Shown here in pieces: positions 11,637-20,980 of a DNA stretch of 64,000 nt. The stretch is taken from positions 385,901 through 449,900 of the forward strand of contig NZ_JAUKTR010000002.1 of NCBI RefSeq assembly GCF_030504955.1, written 5' to 3'. Both the position numbers and the translations under genes were made by a program. How positions within the stretch are numbered: the stretch's first letter is position 1; the number at the start of each line of letters is the position of its first letter. Source of the DNA: Peiella sedimenti (GTDB lineage Bacteria; Pseudomonadota; Alphaproteobacteria; Caulobacterales; Caulobacteraceae). The notes under the pieces are model-generated. The model did no database searches, had not been told where the DNA came from, and was given only the letters and a program-made list of their open reading frames with translations.

Positions 11637-11809
11637 CCGCCGCCGGGGCGGTAGTTCAGGGCCTTGCCCGAGCCTTCGCAGACGGGGCAGACCTCGCCCG
11701 AGCCCAACTGACCGGCGCCCTGGCATTCCGGGCACAGGGCCGGGTTCACCGCCTCCGCTGGGGGTTCGGCCGCCTCGGGGCCGTGATCGTCGATCTCGTG
11801 CTCGCGCAT
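11633..11809 (-). CDS. Small double-CPxC zinc-ribbon protein (DnaJ-type motif)
   Basis: This 58-residue protein carries two copies of a CPxCxGxG motif, CPECQGAG at about residues 26-33 and CPVCEGSG at about 41-48. These are the spacing and residues of the DnaJ zinc-finger repeats, so it probably binds one zinc ion. The N-terminal 22 residues are acidic ([16 protein letters not shown]). No J domain or membrane segment is present. It is divergent from argB (72 bases between starts) and convergent with engB, sharing a CTAG stop. The function is not known; a role as a small chaperone-like or RNA-binding ribbon is only a guess. Confidence 0.75.
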   Translation of the reverse strand: MREHEIDDHGPEAAEPPAEAVNPALCPECQGAGQLGSGEVCPVCEGSGKALNYRPGGG

Positions 11810-11881
11810 GGATCAGGAACGGCCCAGCGGGCCGCCGGTTTCGCCGTGACAGCAGAGCCCGGTTCCGGTATCGCGCCCGCC

Positions 11882-12820
11882 ATGAGCAAGACCCCCGATC
11901 TGAGCGGCCTCGAGGCCCAGGAAGGCAAGGGCTGGGTCACTGCCCGGACCCTGGCCGAGGCCCTGCCCTACATCCAGATCTATGACCGTGAGACGGTCGT
12001 CATCAAATACGGCGGCCACGCCATGGGCGAGGAGGCGGTGGCGCGCCAGTTCGCCGCCGACGTGGTGCTGCTGAAGCTGATGGGCGTGAACCCCGTGGTC
12101 GTTCACGGCGGCGGACCCCAGATCAGCGCCATGCTGGACCGCGCGGGGGTCAGGTCCACCTTCGTCGACGGCCTGCGCGTCACGGACGAGGCGACCATGG
12201 AGATCGCCGAGATGGTCCTGTCCGGCGCGGTCAACAAGGAGATCGCCAACTGGATCAGCCTGGCCGGACGCGAGGCCGACGTGCGCGGCGTGGGCCTGTC
12301 CGGCAAGGACGCCGGCCTGCTGACCGTCGAGAAGACCACCCGCACCCGCCGTGATCCCGACAGCCTGATCGAGCACGAGGTGGATCTTGGGTTCGTGGGC
12401 GAGCCCACCCGCGTCGATCCCAAGCTGATCCGGGGCCTGATCGAATCCGAGAGCGACTGGGTGCCGGTCATCGCTCCCATCGGCGTCAGCGAGGACGGCC
12501 GCACCTTCAACGTCAACGCCGATACGGTGGCCGGCGCGGTGGCCGGCTCGCTGAAGGCCAAGCGCATGCTGCTGCTGACGGACGTGGCCGGGGTGCTGGA
12601 CGAGAAGGGCGAGCTGATCCGCCAGATGTCGGTGGCCGAGGCGCGCGGCCTGATCGCCTCGGGCGTGGCCACCGGGGGCATGATCCCCAAGCTGGAGACG
12701 GCCATCAAGGCGGTCGAGGCGGGCGTCGAGGCCGTGGTCATCCTGGACGGTCGGCGCAGCCACGCCATGCTGGTCGAGCTGTTCACGGAACACGGCGCGG
12801 GGACGCTCATCCAGGCGTGA
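11882..12820 (+). CDS. argB: Acetylglutamate kinase
   Basis: ArgB phosphorylates N-acetyl-L-glutamate, the second step of arginine biosynthesis. The ATG at 11882 gives 312 residues beginning MSKTPDLSG; a possible upstream start at 11783 would overlap the divergent zinc-ribbon gene. Motifs include VIKYGGHAM (phosphate binding, near residue 42), [11 protein letters not shown] (glycine-rich substrate loop), [17 protein letters not shown] and [19 protein letters not shown]. The N-terminal helix ahead of the kinase core is typical of the arginine-sensitive hexameric type. It overlaps the following nucleotidase gene by 4 bases (GTGA). Confidence 0.96.
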   Translation: MSKTPDLSGLEAQEGKGWVTARTLAEALPYIQIYDRETVVIKYGGHAMGEEAVARQFAADVVLLKLMGVNPVVVHGGGPQISAMLDRAGVRSTFVDGLRVTDEATMEIAEMVLSGAVNKEIANWISLAGREADVRGVGLSGKDAGLLTVEKTTRTRRDPDSLIEHEVDLGFVGEPTRVDPKLIRGLIESESDWVPVIAPIGVSEDGRTFNVNADTVAGAVAGSLKAKRMLLLTDVAGVLDEKGELIRQMSVAEARGLIASGVATGGMIPKLETAIKAVEAGVEAVVILDGRRSHAMLVELFTEHGAGTLIQA

Positions 12821-13497
12821 GCCCTCCATCCGCATCCGGCCCGATCCTGCAGCACGTCCAGCACTGGGTCTTCGACCTGGACGACACCCTCTATCCGCCC
12901 GAGGCGGCGGTCATGGCGCTGGTGCAGGGGCGCATCAACGACTTCATGATCCGCGCCTGTGGGCTTGAGCCGGAGGCCGCGCGGACCCTGCAGAAGCGGT
13001 ATCTGACCGATCACGGGACGACCCTGGCCGGTCTGATGCTGAACCATCGGGTGGATCCCCGCGCGTTCCTGGACGAGGTGCACGAGGTCTCGCTGGACAA
13101 ACTCATGCCGGATCCCGTCCTGCGCGAAGGCCTGCTGCGCCTGCCGGGACGCCGGCTGGTCTTCACCAACGGCTCGGCCCGCCACGCCGAGCGGGTGTTG
13201 GAAAAGATGGCCCTGGCCGACCTGTTCGAGGACGTCTTTCACATCGAGGCCGCCGACCTGATCCCAAAGCCCGACCCCCGCGCCTTCCACGGCCTCATCC
13301 GCCGCCACGGCGTGGAGCCGCGCGCCGCCGCCTTCTTTGAGGACACCGCGAGGAATCTCGAGCCGGCGGCCCAGCTGGGCATGACTACCATCCTCGTGGG
13401 GCCGCGCGCCTTGACCGACGCGCCGCCCTATGTCGATCACCGCACCGAGCGGCTGCCGCCGTTCCTCAACGCCCTGACCTTCGGAGAGCCCCGATGA
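12817..13497 (+). CDS. HAD-family pyrimidine 5'-nucleotidase
   Basis: The 226-residue haloacid-dehalogenase hydrolase belongs to the SDT1/PPase-like group that removes phosphate from pyrimidine nucleotides; the exact substrate is inferred. HAD motif I is [10 protein letters not shown] (nucleophile Asp near residue 20), motif II is [13 protein letters not shown], motif III is KPDPRAF and motif IV is [12 protein letters not shown]. An alpha-helical cap sits between motifs I and II. The GTG start lies inside the argB stop and the stop overlaps the dapD start (ATGA), so argB, this gene and dapD are probably one coupled operon. Confidence 0.88.
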   Translation: MSPPSASGPILQHVQHWVFDLDDTLYPPEAAVMALVQGRINDFMIRACGLEPEAARTLQKRYLTDHGTTLAGLMLNHRVDPRAFLDEVHEVSLDKLMPDPVLREGLLRLPGRRLVFTNGSARHAERVLEKMALADLFEDVFHIEAADLIPKPDPRAFHGLIRRHGVEPRAAAFFEDTARNLEPAAQLGMTTILVGPRALTDAPPYVDHRTERLPPFLNALTFGEPR

Positions 13498-14342
13498 TCG
13501 ACCTGGCTGCCGTGAAGATCGACGTGGAAGAGGCCTGGGAGCGCCGCGCCGAGATCAGCGCCGCCACCAAGGGCCGCTATCGCGACGCCGTGGACCACGC
13601 CCTCCAACTCCTGGACGAGGGCCGCTTCCGCGTCGCCGAGCGCGTGGTCGAGACCGGCGAGTGGAAGACGTCGGAGTGGCTGAAGAAGGCGGTCCTGCTG
13701 TCCTTCCGCCTGCACCCCAACGAGATCATGCACAACGGCCGGCACGAGCCGCTGGGCGTCGGCCCCTGGTGGGACAAGGTCCCCAACAAGTTTTCGGGGT
13801 GGAAGGCGGCCGACTTCGACAGGCACGGCTTCCGCGCCGTGCCCGGCGCCATCGTGCGGCGCGGCGCCCACATCGGACGCAACGTCGTCCTCATGCCCAG
13901 CTTCGTGAACATCGGCGCCTTTGTTGACGAAGGCTCCATGGTCGACGCCTGGGCGACGGTCGGCTCCTGCGCCCAGATCGGCAAGAACGTGCATCTGTCC
14001 GGCGGCGCGGGCATCGGCGGCGTGCTTGAGCCGCTTCAGGCCAGCCCGACCATCATCGAGGACGGCTGCTTCATCGGCGCCCGCGCCGAGGTGGCCGAGG
14101 GCGTGATCGTGCGCGAGGGCGCGGTCCTGGCCATGGGGGTCTATCTGTCGGCCTCGACCAAGATCGTCGACCGCGCCACGGGCGAGGTGCTGCGCGGCGA
14201 AGTGCCCGCCTATTCGGTCGTGGTCCCCGGAAGCCTGCCCGACCCAAAGGGTGGGCCCAGCCTCTACTGCGCCGTCATCGTCAAGCGGGTGGACGCCCAG
14301 ACCCGGGCCAAGACCGGCGTCAACGAACTGCTCAGGGACTGA
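13494..14342 (+). CDS. dapD: 2,3,4,5-tetrahydropyridine-2,6-dicarboxylate N-succinyltransferase
   Basis: DapD transfers succinyl from succinyl-CoA to tetrahydrodipicolinate in the lysine/meso-diaminopimelate pathway, which supplies peptidoglycan. The 282-residue protein has the N-terminal helical domain and then a left-handed beta-helix of hexapeptide repeats. [29 protein letters not shown] is its diagnostic core (about residues 132-160), followed by [16 protein letters not shown] and [14 protein letters not shown]. The length matches the family. It overlaps the HAD gene by 4 bases and faces the small lipoprotein gene with a 4-base gap between stops. Confidence 0.97.
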   Translation: MIDLAAVKIDVEEAWERRAEISAATKGRYRDAVDHALQLLDEGRFRVAERVVETGEWKTSEWLKKAVLLSFRLHPNEIMHNGRHEPLGVGPWWDKVPNKFSGWKAADFDRHGFRAVPGAIVRRGAHIGRNVVLMPSFVNIGAFVDEGSMVDAWATVGSCAQIGKNVHLSGGAGIGGVLEPLQASPTIIEDGCFIGARAEVAEGVIVREGAVLAMGVYLSASTKIVDRATGEVLRGEVPAYSVVVPGSLPDPKGGPSLYCAVIVKRVDAQTRAKTGVNELLRD

Positions 14343-14346
14343 GAGA

Positions 14347-14673
14347 CTAGTTGGTCGCCACGCCCTCGGCGTGGGTTTCGGCGCGCTGCTCCTCGGCCTC
14401 GGCGGCCAGACGGTCGGTGCCCTGGTCGATTTCCTGGGCCACTTCGCGGGCGCCCGCCTCGATGGCCGTGCCCAGCTGGGCGGCTTCTTCGCGCACCTCT
14501 GCGGTGTTGACGCCGTCGACGGCGGCCTCGGCGTCGTTACCTGCCTCGTTCATCTCGGCCTGGGCCTCGTCCTGCTGCGGCTGGCTGCAGGCGGCCAGAC
14601 CACCCAGGGTCAGGGCGGTGGCGGCGACGATGGACAGCCACGGGCGGCCCTTGGCGGCTTCGGATACGGACAT
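14347..14673 (-). CDS. Small Ala/Glu-rich lipoprotein
   Basis: The 108-residue product starts MSVSEAAKGRPW, has a hydrophobic segment and a lipobox LGGLAAC, so it is a predicted lipoprotein with the mature N-terminus at that Cys. The rest is a low-complexity, acidic, helical region rich in Ala, Glu and Gln, likely a coiled coil. I chose the ATG at 14673 because an excellent ribosome-binding site (GGGAGGA) lies just upstream; earlier in-frame ATGs lack one. No known family is recognised. It is convergent with dapD and divergent from the dioxygenase gene. Confidence 0.8.
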   Translation of the reverse strand: MSVSEAAKGRPWLSIVAATALTLGGLAACSQPQQDEAQAEMNEAGNDAEAAVDGVNTAEVREEAAQLGTAIEAGAREVAQEIDQGTDRLAAEAEEQRAETHAEGVATN

Positions 14674-14751
14674 AGGCTTCCTCCCGGCCTTGCTCATTGG
14701 GCGCACAACGGCGAAAGGCTGGGATTCGTTGCGCGGCAGGAGGGCGAAACC

Positions 14752-15414
14752 GTGCTGACCTTAAGCGACGTGTTGCCGCAGGACGACGTCCGGCGTGTGC
14801 GAGAGGGGTTGGCGAACCTGACCTTCCGCGACGGCCGCGCCACGGCCCTGGGGTCCGCCCGGCAGGTGAAGTCGAACCGGCAGACCCAGGCGAGCGAGGC
14901 GGGAACCCAGGCCCTCGCCCGCTTCGTGCGCCAGGCGCTGGAACGGCATCCGGTCTTCATGGCCTGGGCCAGGCCCGCGCGCTGGTCGAACCTGATCTTC
15001 TCCCGATACGCGCCCGGCGACGCCTATGGTCTGCACACGGACGCGCCCTTCATGGAGGCCGAGGGCGGCGGGCGCCTGCGCACCGATCTGTCCTTCACCC
15101 TCTTCCTGTCGCCCGTAGAGACCTATCAGGGCGGCGCGCTCGAGGTTCATGGGCCGGAGGGCGCGCGCCAGGCGCGCCCCGAGGCGGGATCAGCGGTGAT
15201 CTACGCCACGGGCGCCCTGCATCAGGTGACGCCGGTGACAAAGGGTGAGCGGCTGGCCTGCGTGGGCTGGATCGAAAGCCAGGTGCGCCGCGCAGATGAG
15301 CGCGAGGTGCTGTTCGACCTGGAGCGGCTGCGCGCGTCCCTGCCCGACGGCGAGGCGCGGCTGACGGCGGACAAGGCCATCGGCACCCTGCTGCGTATGT
15401 GGGGCGAGGTCTAG
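14752..15414 (+). CDS. Fe(II)/2-oxoglutarate-dependent dioxygenase, PKHD-type (PiuC/YbiX family)
   Basis: The 220-residue protein is a 2OG-Fe(II) oxygenase of the PiuC type, often linked to iron uptake and siderophore receptors. Iron ligands are visible as HTDAPF (His and Asp, near residue 100) and the distal His in ATGALHQVTPV, with GERLACVGWIES giving the 2OG-binding Arg. The start is GTG at 14752 behind AGGAGGG; longer frames upstream run into dapD and the lipoprotein. No TonB receptor is adjacent, unlike many piuC loci. Its TAG stop is in a CTAG shared with the convergent small gene. Confidence 0.9.
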   Translation: MLTLSDVLPQDDVRRVREGLANLTFRDGRATALGSARQVKSNRQTQASEAGTQALARFVRQALERHPVFMAWARPARWSNLIFSRYAPGDAYGLHTDAPFMEAEGGGRLRTDLSFTLFLSPVETYQGGALEVHGPEGARQARPEAGSAVIYATGALHQVTPVTKGERLACVGWIESQVRRADEREVLFDLERLRASLPDGEARLTADKAIGTLLRMWGEV

Positions 15415-15620
15415 CTCGCGGACGCCGACCCTGCGTCGTCGTCGGGGCGTCGCGAGGCCGCGCACAGTGCCGCCAGCTGGCGGATCAGCGAGCGCCCGAA
15501 CAGCTGGTCGGGCGAATAGCCTTCGCGCTTCAGGGCCAGCCTGATCTCGTTGGTGCTGGCGCAGGCGCCGCTGGAGGCCAGGGCGAAAGCTCTTTCGAGG
15601 GCGGTCGGGCGGGAGGTCAT
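15411..15620 (-). CDS. Small conserved-looking hypothetical protein
   Basis: The 69-residue product (MTSRPTALERAFALASSGAC...) is predicted soluble and helical. It has a basic middle containing EIRLALKREGYSPDQLFGRSLIRQLAAL, the pattern of a small DNA- or RNA-binding helical pair. No family is recognised with certainty. It shares a CTAG stop with the convergent dioxygenase gene. Codon use is like that of its neighbours, which supports it being real. Confidence 0.65.
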   Translation of the reverse strand: MTSRPTALERAFALASSGACASTNEIRLALKREGYSPDQLFGRSLIRQLAALCAASRRPDDDAGSASAS

Positions 15621-15669
15621 GACCCTATATGGACCCGCTTGGCGGCCCTCGCCACTCGACAGAGGTGGA

Positions 15670-15746
15670 TGGTGGCTGGGGGCGGGCTCGAACCGCCGAC
15701 CTGTGGGTTATGAATCCACCGCTCTAACCAGCTGAGCTACCCAGCC
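15670..15746 (-). tRNA. tRNA-Met (anticodon CAT), elongator type
   Basis: A 77-base cloverleaf reads on the minus strand with acceptor GGCTGGG/CCCAGCC, D arm AGCTCAGCTGGTTAGAGC, anticodon loop TTCATAA and T arm GGTTCGAGC. The CCA is encoded. CAT can also be tRNA-Ile2 (lysidine) or initiator; the intact 1-72 pair and the lack of three G-C pairs under the anticodon argue against the initiator. The overall body resembles elongator Met. Confidence 0.93.
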
Positions 15747-15786
15747 ATGGGTCATCGCCGGCCACAGCCGGGATCGGGAAGCGAGG

Positions 15787-15815
15787 CGTATATAGGGGCG
15801 AACGCCGCCGTTCAA
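15787..15815 (-). promoter_or_regulatory. Probable promoter of tRNA-Met
   Basis: On the minus strand TTGAAC (-35) is separated by 17 bases from TATACG (-10), ending 40 bases before the tRNA 5' end. The -10 hexamer is identical to that of the rpmH promoter. Confidence 0.6.
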
Positions 15816-15884
15816 GACGGCGCCTGCAGCCCCGCGCGGCCGGGGGTATCGCACGGCGGTCCGCACGGCTAGGTTCGCGCCCCG

Positions 15885-16922
15885 ATGACCCCTCAAAGGC
15901 CCGTCTTGCATCTTCTCGGCTCCGGCGGCGACGGGGGCGCCGAAACCTATTTCACCGACCTGGTCCGGGCCCAGCACGCCTCGGGCCTGGCCCTGCATGC
16001 GGGGGTTCGGGTTCACCCTTCGCGCGAGGCGGCGCTGAGGGAGGCGGGCGTGGCGGCGACGGTCTTCCGGTTCGGCGGCCTGCTCGATTTCACTACAAGG
16101 CCTCGCATCGAGGGCTGCGCGCGCGCCATCGACGCCCGGGTGCTGATCGCCTGGATGAACCGGGCCGCGCGCCACACGCCCGTCGGCCCCTGGGCGCGAG
16201 TCGGGCGGCTGGGCGGCTATTACAAGCTCAAGAACTATCGCGGCTTCGATCTGCTGGTGGGCAACACCGTCAGCATCCGCGACTGGATGGTCGAGCAGGG
16301 CTGGCCGGCGGACAAGGCGCGCCACATCCCCAACTTCGCCGAACCGCAGGACATGGCGCCCGCCGACCGCGCGGCTCTGGCGACGCCAGAGGGGGTTCCG
16401 GCGCTGCTGTCCATGGGGCGGTTGCACCCGGCCAAGGCCCATGACGTGGCGCTGAAGGCGTTGGCGGATATTCCCGAGGCCGTCCTGTGGATCGCGGGGT
16501 CAGGGCCGCTGGAGCGCGAGCTCAAGGCGCTGGCGGACGAACTGGGCGTGGCCGGGCGGGTGCGCTGGCTGGGCTGGCGCAATGACGCCTCGGCGCTTTA
16601 TCGAGCGGCGGACCTGGTGGTCTTTCCCTCACGCTACGAGCCGCTGGGTAATGTGGTGATTCAGGCCTGGGCCCACGGCGCGCCCGTGGTGGCCGCCCGC
16701 GCGGCGGGACCCGAGGCGCTGATCCGCGACGGGGAGGACGGCGTGCTGGTCCCCATCGATGACGCCGGCGCCCTGGCCGCGGCCATCCGCTCGCTGTTGG
16801 CCGCATCGGACGCGCGCACGGCGATGGCGCAGGCGGGGCTGGCGCGCGTGACCGCCGAGTTCTCCAGGGCGGCGGTCCTGCCCCAGTGGGCGGCCCTGTT
16901 CGATGAGCTGAGGCCGGTCTGA
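15885..16922 (+). CDS. Glycosyltransferase family 4 (GT-B fold)
   Basis: The 345-residue retaining glycosyltransferase probably adds a sugar to a cell-surface polysaccharide or glycolipid. The N-terminal acceptor half begins VLHLLGSGGDGGAETYF. The C-terminal donor half has LLSMGRLHPAKAHDVALKAL, LWIAGSGPLERELKAL and the EX7E-type motif PSRYEPLGNVVIQAWAHG around residues 247-264. No signal or membrane segment is seen, so it acts at the cytoplasmic face. The stop shares its A with the asnB start (TGATG), suggesting coupling. Acceptor and donor cannot be read from sequence. Confidence 0.88.
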   Translation: MTPQRPVLHLLGSGGDGGAETYFTDLVRAQHASGLALHAGVRVHPSREAALREAGVAATVFRFGGLLDFTTRPRIEGCARAIDARVLIAWMNRAARHTPVGPWARVGRLGGYYKLKNYRGFDLLVGNTVSIRDWMVEQGWPADKARHIPNFAEPQDMAPADRAALATPEGVPALLSMGRLHPAKAHDVALKALADIPEAVLWIAGSGPLERELKALADELGVAGRVRWLGWRNDASALYRAADLVVFPSRYEPLGNVVIQAWAHGAPVVAARAAGPEALIRDGEDGVLVPIDDAGALAAAIRSLLAASDARTAMAQAGLARVTAEFSRAAVLPQWAALFDELRPV

Positions 16923-18685
16923 TGTGCGGGATCGCGGGCATTCTGGGCGCGGACCAGCCGCCGGAACAGGCGGTGCGCGAGATGATCGAGCGCCTCCAGC
17001 ACCGGGGGCCGGACGGCATTCGCGTCGAGAGCGGCCCCGGCTGGGCGGTGGCCCACGCGCGCCTGTCGATCATCGATCTGGAGGGGGGCTGGCAGCCCCT
17101 GCACGCGGCGGGCTCCACCATCATCGGCAACGGCGAGATCTACAACTACATCGAGCTGATCGAGGAGTTCGGGCTCAAGGACCAACTCAAGACCGGCTCG
17201 GACTTCGAGCCCCTGCTGCACCTCTATGCGCGCGAGGGCGAGAAGGCCTTTTCGCGCCTTCGCGGCATGTACGCCTTCTGCCTGATCGGCGGCGACGGCC
17301 GCACCTGGCTGGTGCGCGACCCCTTCGGCATCAAGCCGCTTTATGTCCGCCAGGAGCGGGACGAGCTCCGCTTCGCGTCTGAGACTAGGTCTCTTTCCGG
17401 CCGGCGCGTTCGGCCAGAAGCAATCAACGAAGTGCTGGAGCTGAACTACTCAATTCATGACATTCAGGAACACGTCAGGCGGATTGAACCCGGCGAGGTC
17501 GCCCAAGTGTTCGATGGTCGAGCGACCCTGCGCCCAGGATACGGGCATGCGAAGGCCGAGTTGAGCAGCGTCCCGCGCGAGCGGCGCATCCTCCCTTGGC
17601 TCTCGCCGACCGGAGAGTATGTGGGCGAGGTCGCCCACGCCTTGGTTCAGCTCGATGCCGTGCTCGAGGACAGCGTCCGCGTCCATCAGCGCTCGGATGT
17701 GCCGTATGGCCTGTTCCTGTCCGGCGGCATCGACAGCTCCACCATCGCCACCCTGATGAGCCGCCTGAACGAACGGCCAGTCACCGCCTTCACCTGCGGC
17801 TTCGACGCGCCGGGCGCCCGCGACGAACGGGCTGCGGCTGAGCGGGTGGCCAAGGCGCTGAACCTCGACTGGCGCGAGACGGCTTTCGGCGAAGAGGACT
17901 TCTGGCACATCCTGCCCGAGGTGGCCTGGTGTCTGGACGACCCCACCACCGACTACGCCACCCTGCCCACCTGGAAGCTGGCCGAGGCCGCCAAGGGCAC
18001 GCTGACCGTCGTGCTGTCCGGCGAGGGCGGCGACGAGCTGTTCGCCGGCTACGGCCGCTATCGCCGGGCCTTACGCCCCCGCTGGCTGGGGGGTCGGCCA
18101 GCGGCGCCACAGCCAGCCCTCGTAGGTGTTCTCAAACCCAACAGCGCCCTTCTCCAGTGGAGTTACAGGGAGAAAGCGGCCGCCCAGCCCTGGATGAGCC
18201 CGCTTCAGCGAGCCCAAGCCGCCGACATCGCCACCTGGCTGCCCAACGACCTGTTGCTCAAGCTGGACCGCACCCTGATGGCTCACGGACTGGAGGGGCG
18301 CACCCCGTTCCTGGACCGCGAGGTGGCGGCCTTCGCCTTCCACCTGCCCGACCGCATGAAGGTGCGCGGCCGCTACGGCAAGTGGCTGCTGCGCAAGTGG
18401 TTGGAGCGCCACTGTCCCGCCGCCGAACCCTGGGCGAAGAAGAAGGGCTTCACCGTGCCGGTGGCCGCCTGGATCGCGCCGCGCGCGGCCGATCTGGCCC
18501 GCACCCTGCCGTCCCACGAGGGCCTCAATCAGGTCTGCGATCCGGATGCGGTGCGCGCCGTATTCGAGGGGGATGAGGCCGTCTCGGCGCGCTGGCCGCT
18601 GCTGTTCTATGCGGTGTGGTTCAACATCCATGTCCTGGGGATGGATCGCGCCCAGGCGTTGCGCGCGGTTCTGGGAACGGTCTAG
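16922..18685 (+). CDS. asnB: Asparagine synthase (glutamine-hydrolysing)
   Basis: AsnB makes asparagine from aspartate, ATP and glutamine. Cys2 of MCGIAG is the glutaminase nucleophile, RHHRGPDG-like QHRGPDG and NGEIYNY follow, and the synthetase ATP loop is LSGGIDSS at residues 266-273. The C-terminal part has GEGGDELFAGYGRY and LMAHGLEGRTPFLDREVAAF. The 587 residues are a normal length. Bases about 17385-17690 and 18090-18170 use rarer, less GC-rich codons than the rest, hinting at mosaic origin. Sitting next to a glycosyltransferase, it may amidate a surface-sugar precursor instead; free asparagine synthesis is the default call. Confidence 0.88.
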   Translation: MCGIAGILGADQPPEQAVREMIERLQHRGPDGIRVESGPGWAVAHARLSIIDLEGGWQPLHAAGSTIIGNGEIYNYIELIEEFGLKDQLKTGSDFEPLLHLYAREGEKAFSRLRGMYAFCLIGGDGRTWLVRDPFGIKPLYVRQERDELRFASETRSLSGRRVRPEAINEVLELNYSIHDIQEHVRRIEPGEVAQVFDGRATLRPGYGHAKAELSSVPRERRILPWLSPTGEYVGEVAHALVQLDAVLEDSVRVHQRSDVPYGLFLSGGIDSSTIATLMSRLNERPVTAFTCGFDAPGARDERAAAERVAKALNLDWRETAFGEEDFWHILPEVAWCLDDPTTDYATLPTWKLAEAAKGTLTVVLSGEGGDELFAGYGRYRRALRPRWLGGRPAAPQPALVGVLKPNSALLQWSYREKAAAQPWMSPLQRAQAADIATWLPNDLLLKLDRTLMAHGLEGRTPFLDREVAAFAFHLPDRMKVRGRYGKWLLRKWLERHCPAAEPWAKKKGFTVPVAAWIAPRAADLARTLPSHEGLNQVCDPDAVRAVFEGDEAVSARWPLLFYAVWFNIHVLGMDRAQALRAVLGTV

Positions 18686-18739
18686 CCAGGGGGCGGTTCT
18701 GTCGCCGTCCCCTCCTTCGAGTCTGCCGGAGACCCTGCC

Positions 18740-19984
18740 ATGCGCGCTGTCGCCATCGCCTCCATCGGAACGCTCGCCTCGGCCTTCCTGCTGATGGCCT
18801 GCAATATCGGCAACGCTCAGGACCAGGCGCCGCCGGCCGCCGGTCAGCCCGTGGAGCAGGGCCCGCCCGAAGCCCCCGGGCAACAGCCGGCCTTCCCCGG
18901 TCAGACCCGCGCCCCGGCGGTCTCGTCGGACGTGCAGCTGGAAAGCCGGACCATCGCGTCGGGATTGGCCCACCCCTGGGCGCTGGCCCAACTGCCCGAC
19001 GGCCGCTGGCTGGTGACCGAGCGGCCGGGCCGCCTTCGCGTGGTGGGGGCCGACGGCGCTCTCTCCGCGCCGGTGCGGGGCCTGCCCGAGATCATGGCGC
19101 GCGGCCAGGGCGGCCTTCTGGACATCGCCCTCTCGCCGGACTTCGAAAGCGATCGGACGCTCTACTGGAGCTATGCCGAGCCGCGCGAGGGCGGGAACGG
19201 CACGGCGGTGGCGCGCGGGCGCCTGTCAGAGGACCTCAGCCGCGTCGAGGACGTGCAGGTCATCTTCCGCGCCCTGCCGTCCTACTCGAACGCCATGCAC
19301 TACGGTTCGCGCCTGGTCTTCGACCGGGAAGGGCGGCTCTACGTCACCCTGGGCGAGCGCTCGGACATGGCCACGCGGTCCCAGGCCCAGGATCTGGACA
19401 GCCATTTCGGCAAGATCGTCCGCATCAACGCCGACGGCTCCGTGCCCACGGACAACCCGTTCGTGAACCGGGAGGGCGCACGCCCTGAGGTCTGGTCTCT
19501 GGGGCACCGCAACGTCCAGGGCGCGGCCCTGCATCCCGAGACCGGCGAGCTGTGGGCCATCGAGCATGGCGCGCGCGGCGGCGACGAGGTCAATGTGGTG
19601 CGGGCCGGGCGCAACTACGGCTGGCCGGTGATCGCCTATGGAATCGAGTACCGCGGCGGCGCCATCGGCGAGGGCCGCACGGCGGCAGAGGGCCTGGAGC
19701 AGCCTGCCTATTATTTCGACCCGGTGATCGCGCCCGGCGGCGCGGCCTTCTACACGGGCGACCTGGCGCCCGCCTGGCGCGGCGACCTGTTCATTTCGGG
19801 CCTCAGGACCAGGGCGCTGGTGCGGCTGGTGCTGGAGGGCGAGCGCGTTGTCGGCGAGGAGCGGCTGGACGTCTCGGGCGGCCAGCGGGTGCGCGACGTG
19901 CAGGTGGGCCGCGACGGCGCCCTCTACATCGTCACCGACGAGGACGACGGTCGGCTGATCCGGGTGGCGCCCGCCGGTCGTTGA
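18740..19984 (+). CDS. PQQ-dependent aldose sugar dehydrogenase family, lipoprotein
   Basis: The 414-residue six-bladed beta-propeller matches the soluble aldose sugar dehydrogenase (Asd/YliI) family, which oxidises sugars in the periplasm with PQQ. The N-terminus has a hydrophobic segment and a lipobox-like LLMAC, then a Pro/Gln-rich linker to about residue 60. Core motifs are [50 protein letters not shown] and [11 protein letters not shown]. No PQQ-biosynthesis genes are in the window, so the cofactor would come from elsewhere or the protein may bind something different. It follows asnB by 54 bases. Confidence 0.88.
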   Translation: MRAVAIASIGTLASAFLLMACNIGNAQDQAPPAAGQPVEQGPPEAPGQQPAFPGQTRAPAVSSDVQLESRTIASGLAHPWALAQLPDGRWLVTERPGRLRVVGADGALSAPVRGLPEIMARGQGGLLDIALSPDFESDRTLYWSYAEPREGGNGTAVARGRLSEDLSRVEDVQVIFRALPSYSNAMHYGSRLVFDREGRLYVTLGERSDMATRSQAQDLDSHFGKIVRINADGSVPTDNPFVNREGARPEVWSLGHRNVQGAALHPETGELWAIEHGARGGDEVNVVRAGRNYGWPVIAYGIEYRGGAIGEGRTAAEGLEQPAYYFDPVIAPGGAAFYTGDLAPAWRGDLFISGLRTRALVRLVLEGERVVGEERLDVSGGQRVRDVQVGRDGALYIVTDEDDGRLIRVAPAGR

Positions 19985-20101
19985 ATGCCCCTGCTGAGGC
20001 CCCAGGGCCACGCCTCGCCCTGCTTCACCGCCCGTGAGGCTCGCTTGCCCGCCGCGGTGTGCTAAGGGTGGCGTGACAATCAGCGGACAGCCAGCCTTCG
20101 A

Positions 20102-20980
20102 ATGAGCGACATCAAGACCGTCGGCGTGATCGGTGCAGGGCAGATGGGATCGGGCATCGCCCAGACCTGCGCCAGCGGCGGCTATCAGGTCATCCTCCAC
20201 GACGTGGACGTGGGGCAGCTGGAACAGGCCAAGGCCGCCATCGCCCAGAGCCTGGCCCGCAGGGTCGAGAAGGGGCTCGCCACCCAGGCCGACGCCGACG
20301 CCGCCCTTGGCCGCATCCGTTTCGAAGGCGACCTGGCGATGATGAAGGAGGCCCAGCTGGTCATCGAGGCGGCCACCGAGCACGAACCCACCAAGAAGGC
20401 CGTCTTCGCCGCCGTGACGCCGCACCTGGCGGAGGGCGCCATCCTGGCCAGCAACACCTCGTCCATCTCGATCACGCGCCTGGCCTCGGCCACGGACCGG
20501 CCCGCCCGCTTCATCGGCCTGCACTTCATGAAGCCCGCCCCGGTCATGCGTCTGGTGGAGATCATCCGCGGCATCGCCACCGACCAGGCGACCTATGACG
20601 CGGCGGCCGCCTTCGCCGAGTCGCTGGGCAAGACGGTCACCGACGCCGAGGATTTCCCGGCCTTCATCGTCAACCGCATCCTAGTGCCGATGATCAACGA
20701 GGCGATCTACACCCTCTACGAGGGCGTCGGCACGGTGCAGTCCATCGATACGGCCCTGAAGCTGGGCGCCAACCACCCCATGGGTCCGCTGGAGCTGGCC
20801 GACTTCATGGGCCTGGACACCGTGCTGGCCATCATGAACGTGCTCTATGACGGCCTGGCCGACAGCAAGTACCGGCCCTGTCCGCTGCTGGTGAAGTATG
20901 TTGAGGCCGGCTGGCTGGGCCGCAAGACGGGCCGCGGCTTCTACGACTATCGCGGTGAGACGCCGGTCCCGACCCGATGA
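20102..20980 (+). CDS. 3-hydroxybutyryl-CoA dehydrogenase
   Basis: The enzyme interconverts acetoacetyl-CoA and 3-hydroxybutyryl-CoA with NAD(P)H, in fatty-acid or butanoate metabolism. The 292 residues contain the Rossmann loop GVIGAGQMGSGIAQTCA near residue 9. The catalytic region has SNTSSISITRLA and GLHFMKPAPVMRLVEII. The dimer domain has FIVNRILVPMINEAI and HPMGPLELADFMGLDT, ending in GRGFYDY. It could link to the PHA synthase gene at 62 kb through hydroxybutyryl-CoA, though that enzyme normally uses the (R) isomer. The stop overlaps the next gene by 4 bases (ATGA). Confidence 0.94.
   Translation: MSDIKTVGVIGAGQMGSGIAQTCASGGYQVILHDVDVGQLEQAKAAIAQSLARRVEKGLATQADADAALGRIRFEGDLAMMKEAQLVIEAATEHEPTKKAVFAAVTPHLAEGAILASNTSSISITRLASATDRPARFIGLHFMKPAPVMRLVEIIRGIATDQATYDAAAAFAESLGKTVTDAEDFPAFIVNRILVPMINEAIYTLYEGVGTVQSIDTALKLGANHPMGPLELADFMGLDTVLAIMNVLYDGLADSKYRPCPLLVKYVEAGWLGRKTGRGFYDYRGETPVPTR

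Noticed and set aside
14673..14752. The in-frame stretch upstream of GTG 14752 as part of the dioxygenase gene
   Set aside because: The longer frame reaches back into dapD and over the opposite lipoprotein gene, has no homology to the family, and GTG 14752 has a strong AGGAGGG site.
15670..15746. tRNA-Met read as initiator or as tRNA-Ile2 (CAU)
   Set aside because: The acceptor stem has a paired first position, the anticodon stem lacks the three consecutive G-C pairs of the initiator, and the body is closer to elongator Met than to Ile2. A modified C34 cannot be seen from sequence.
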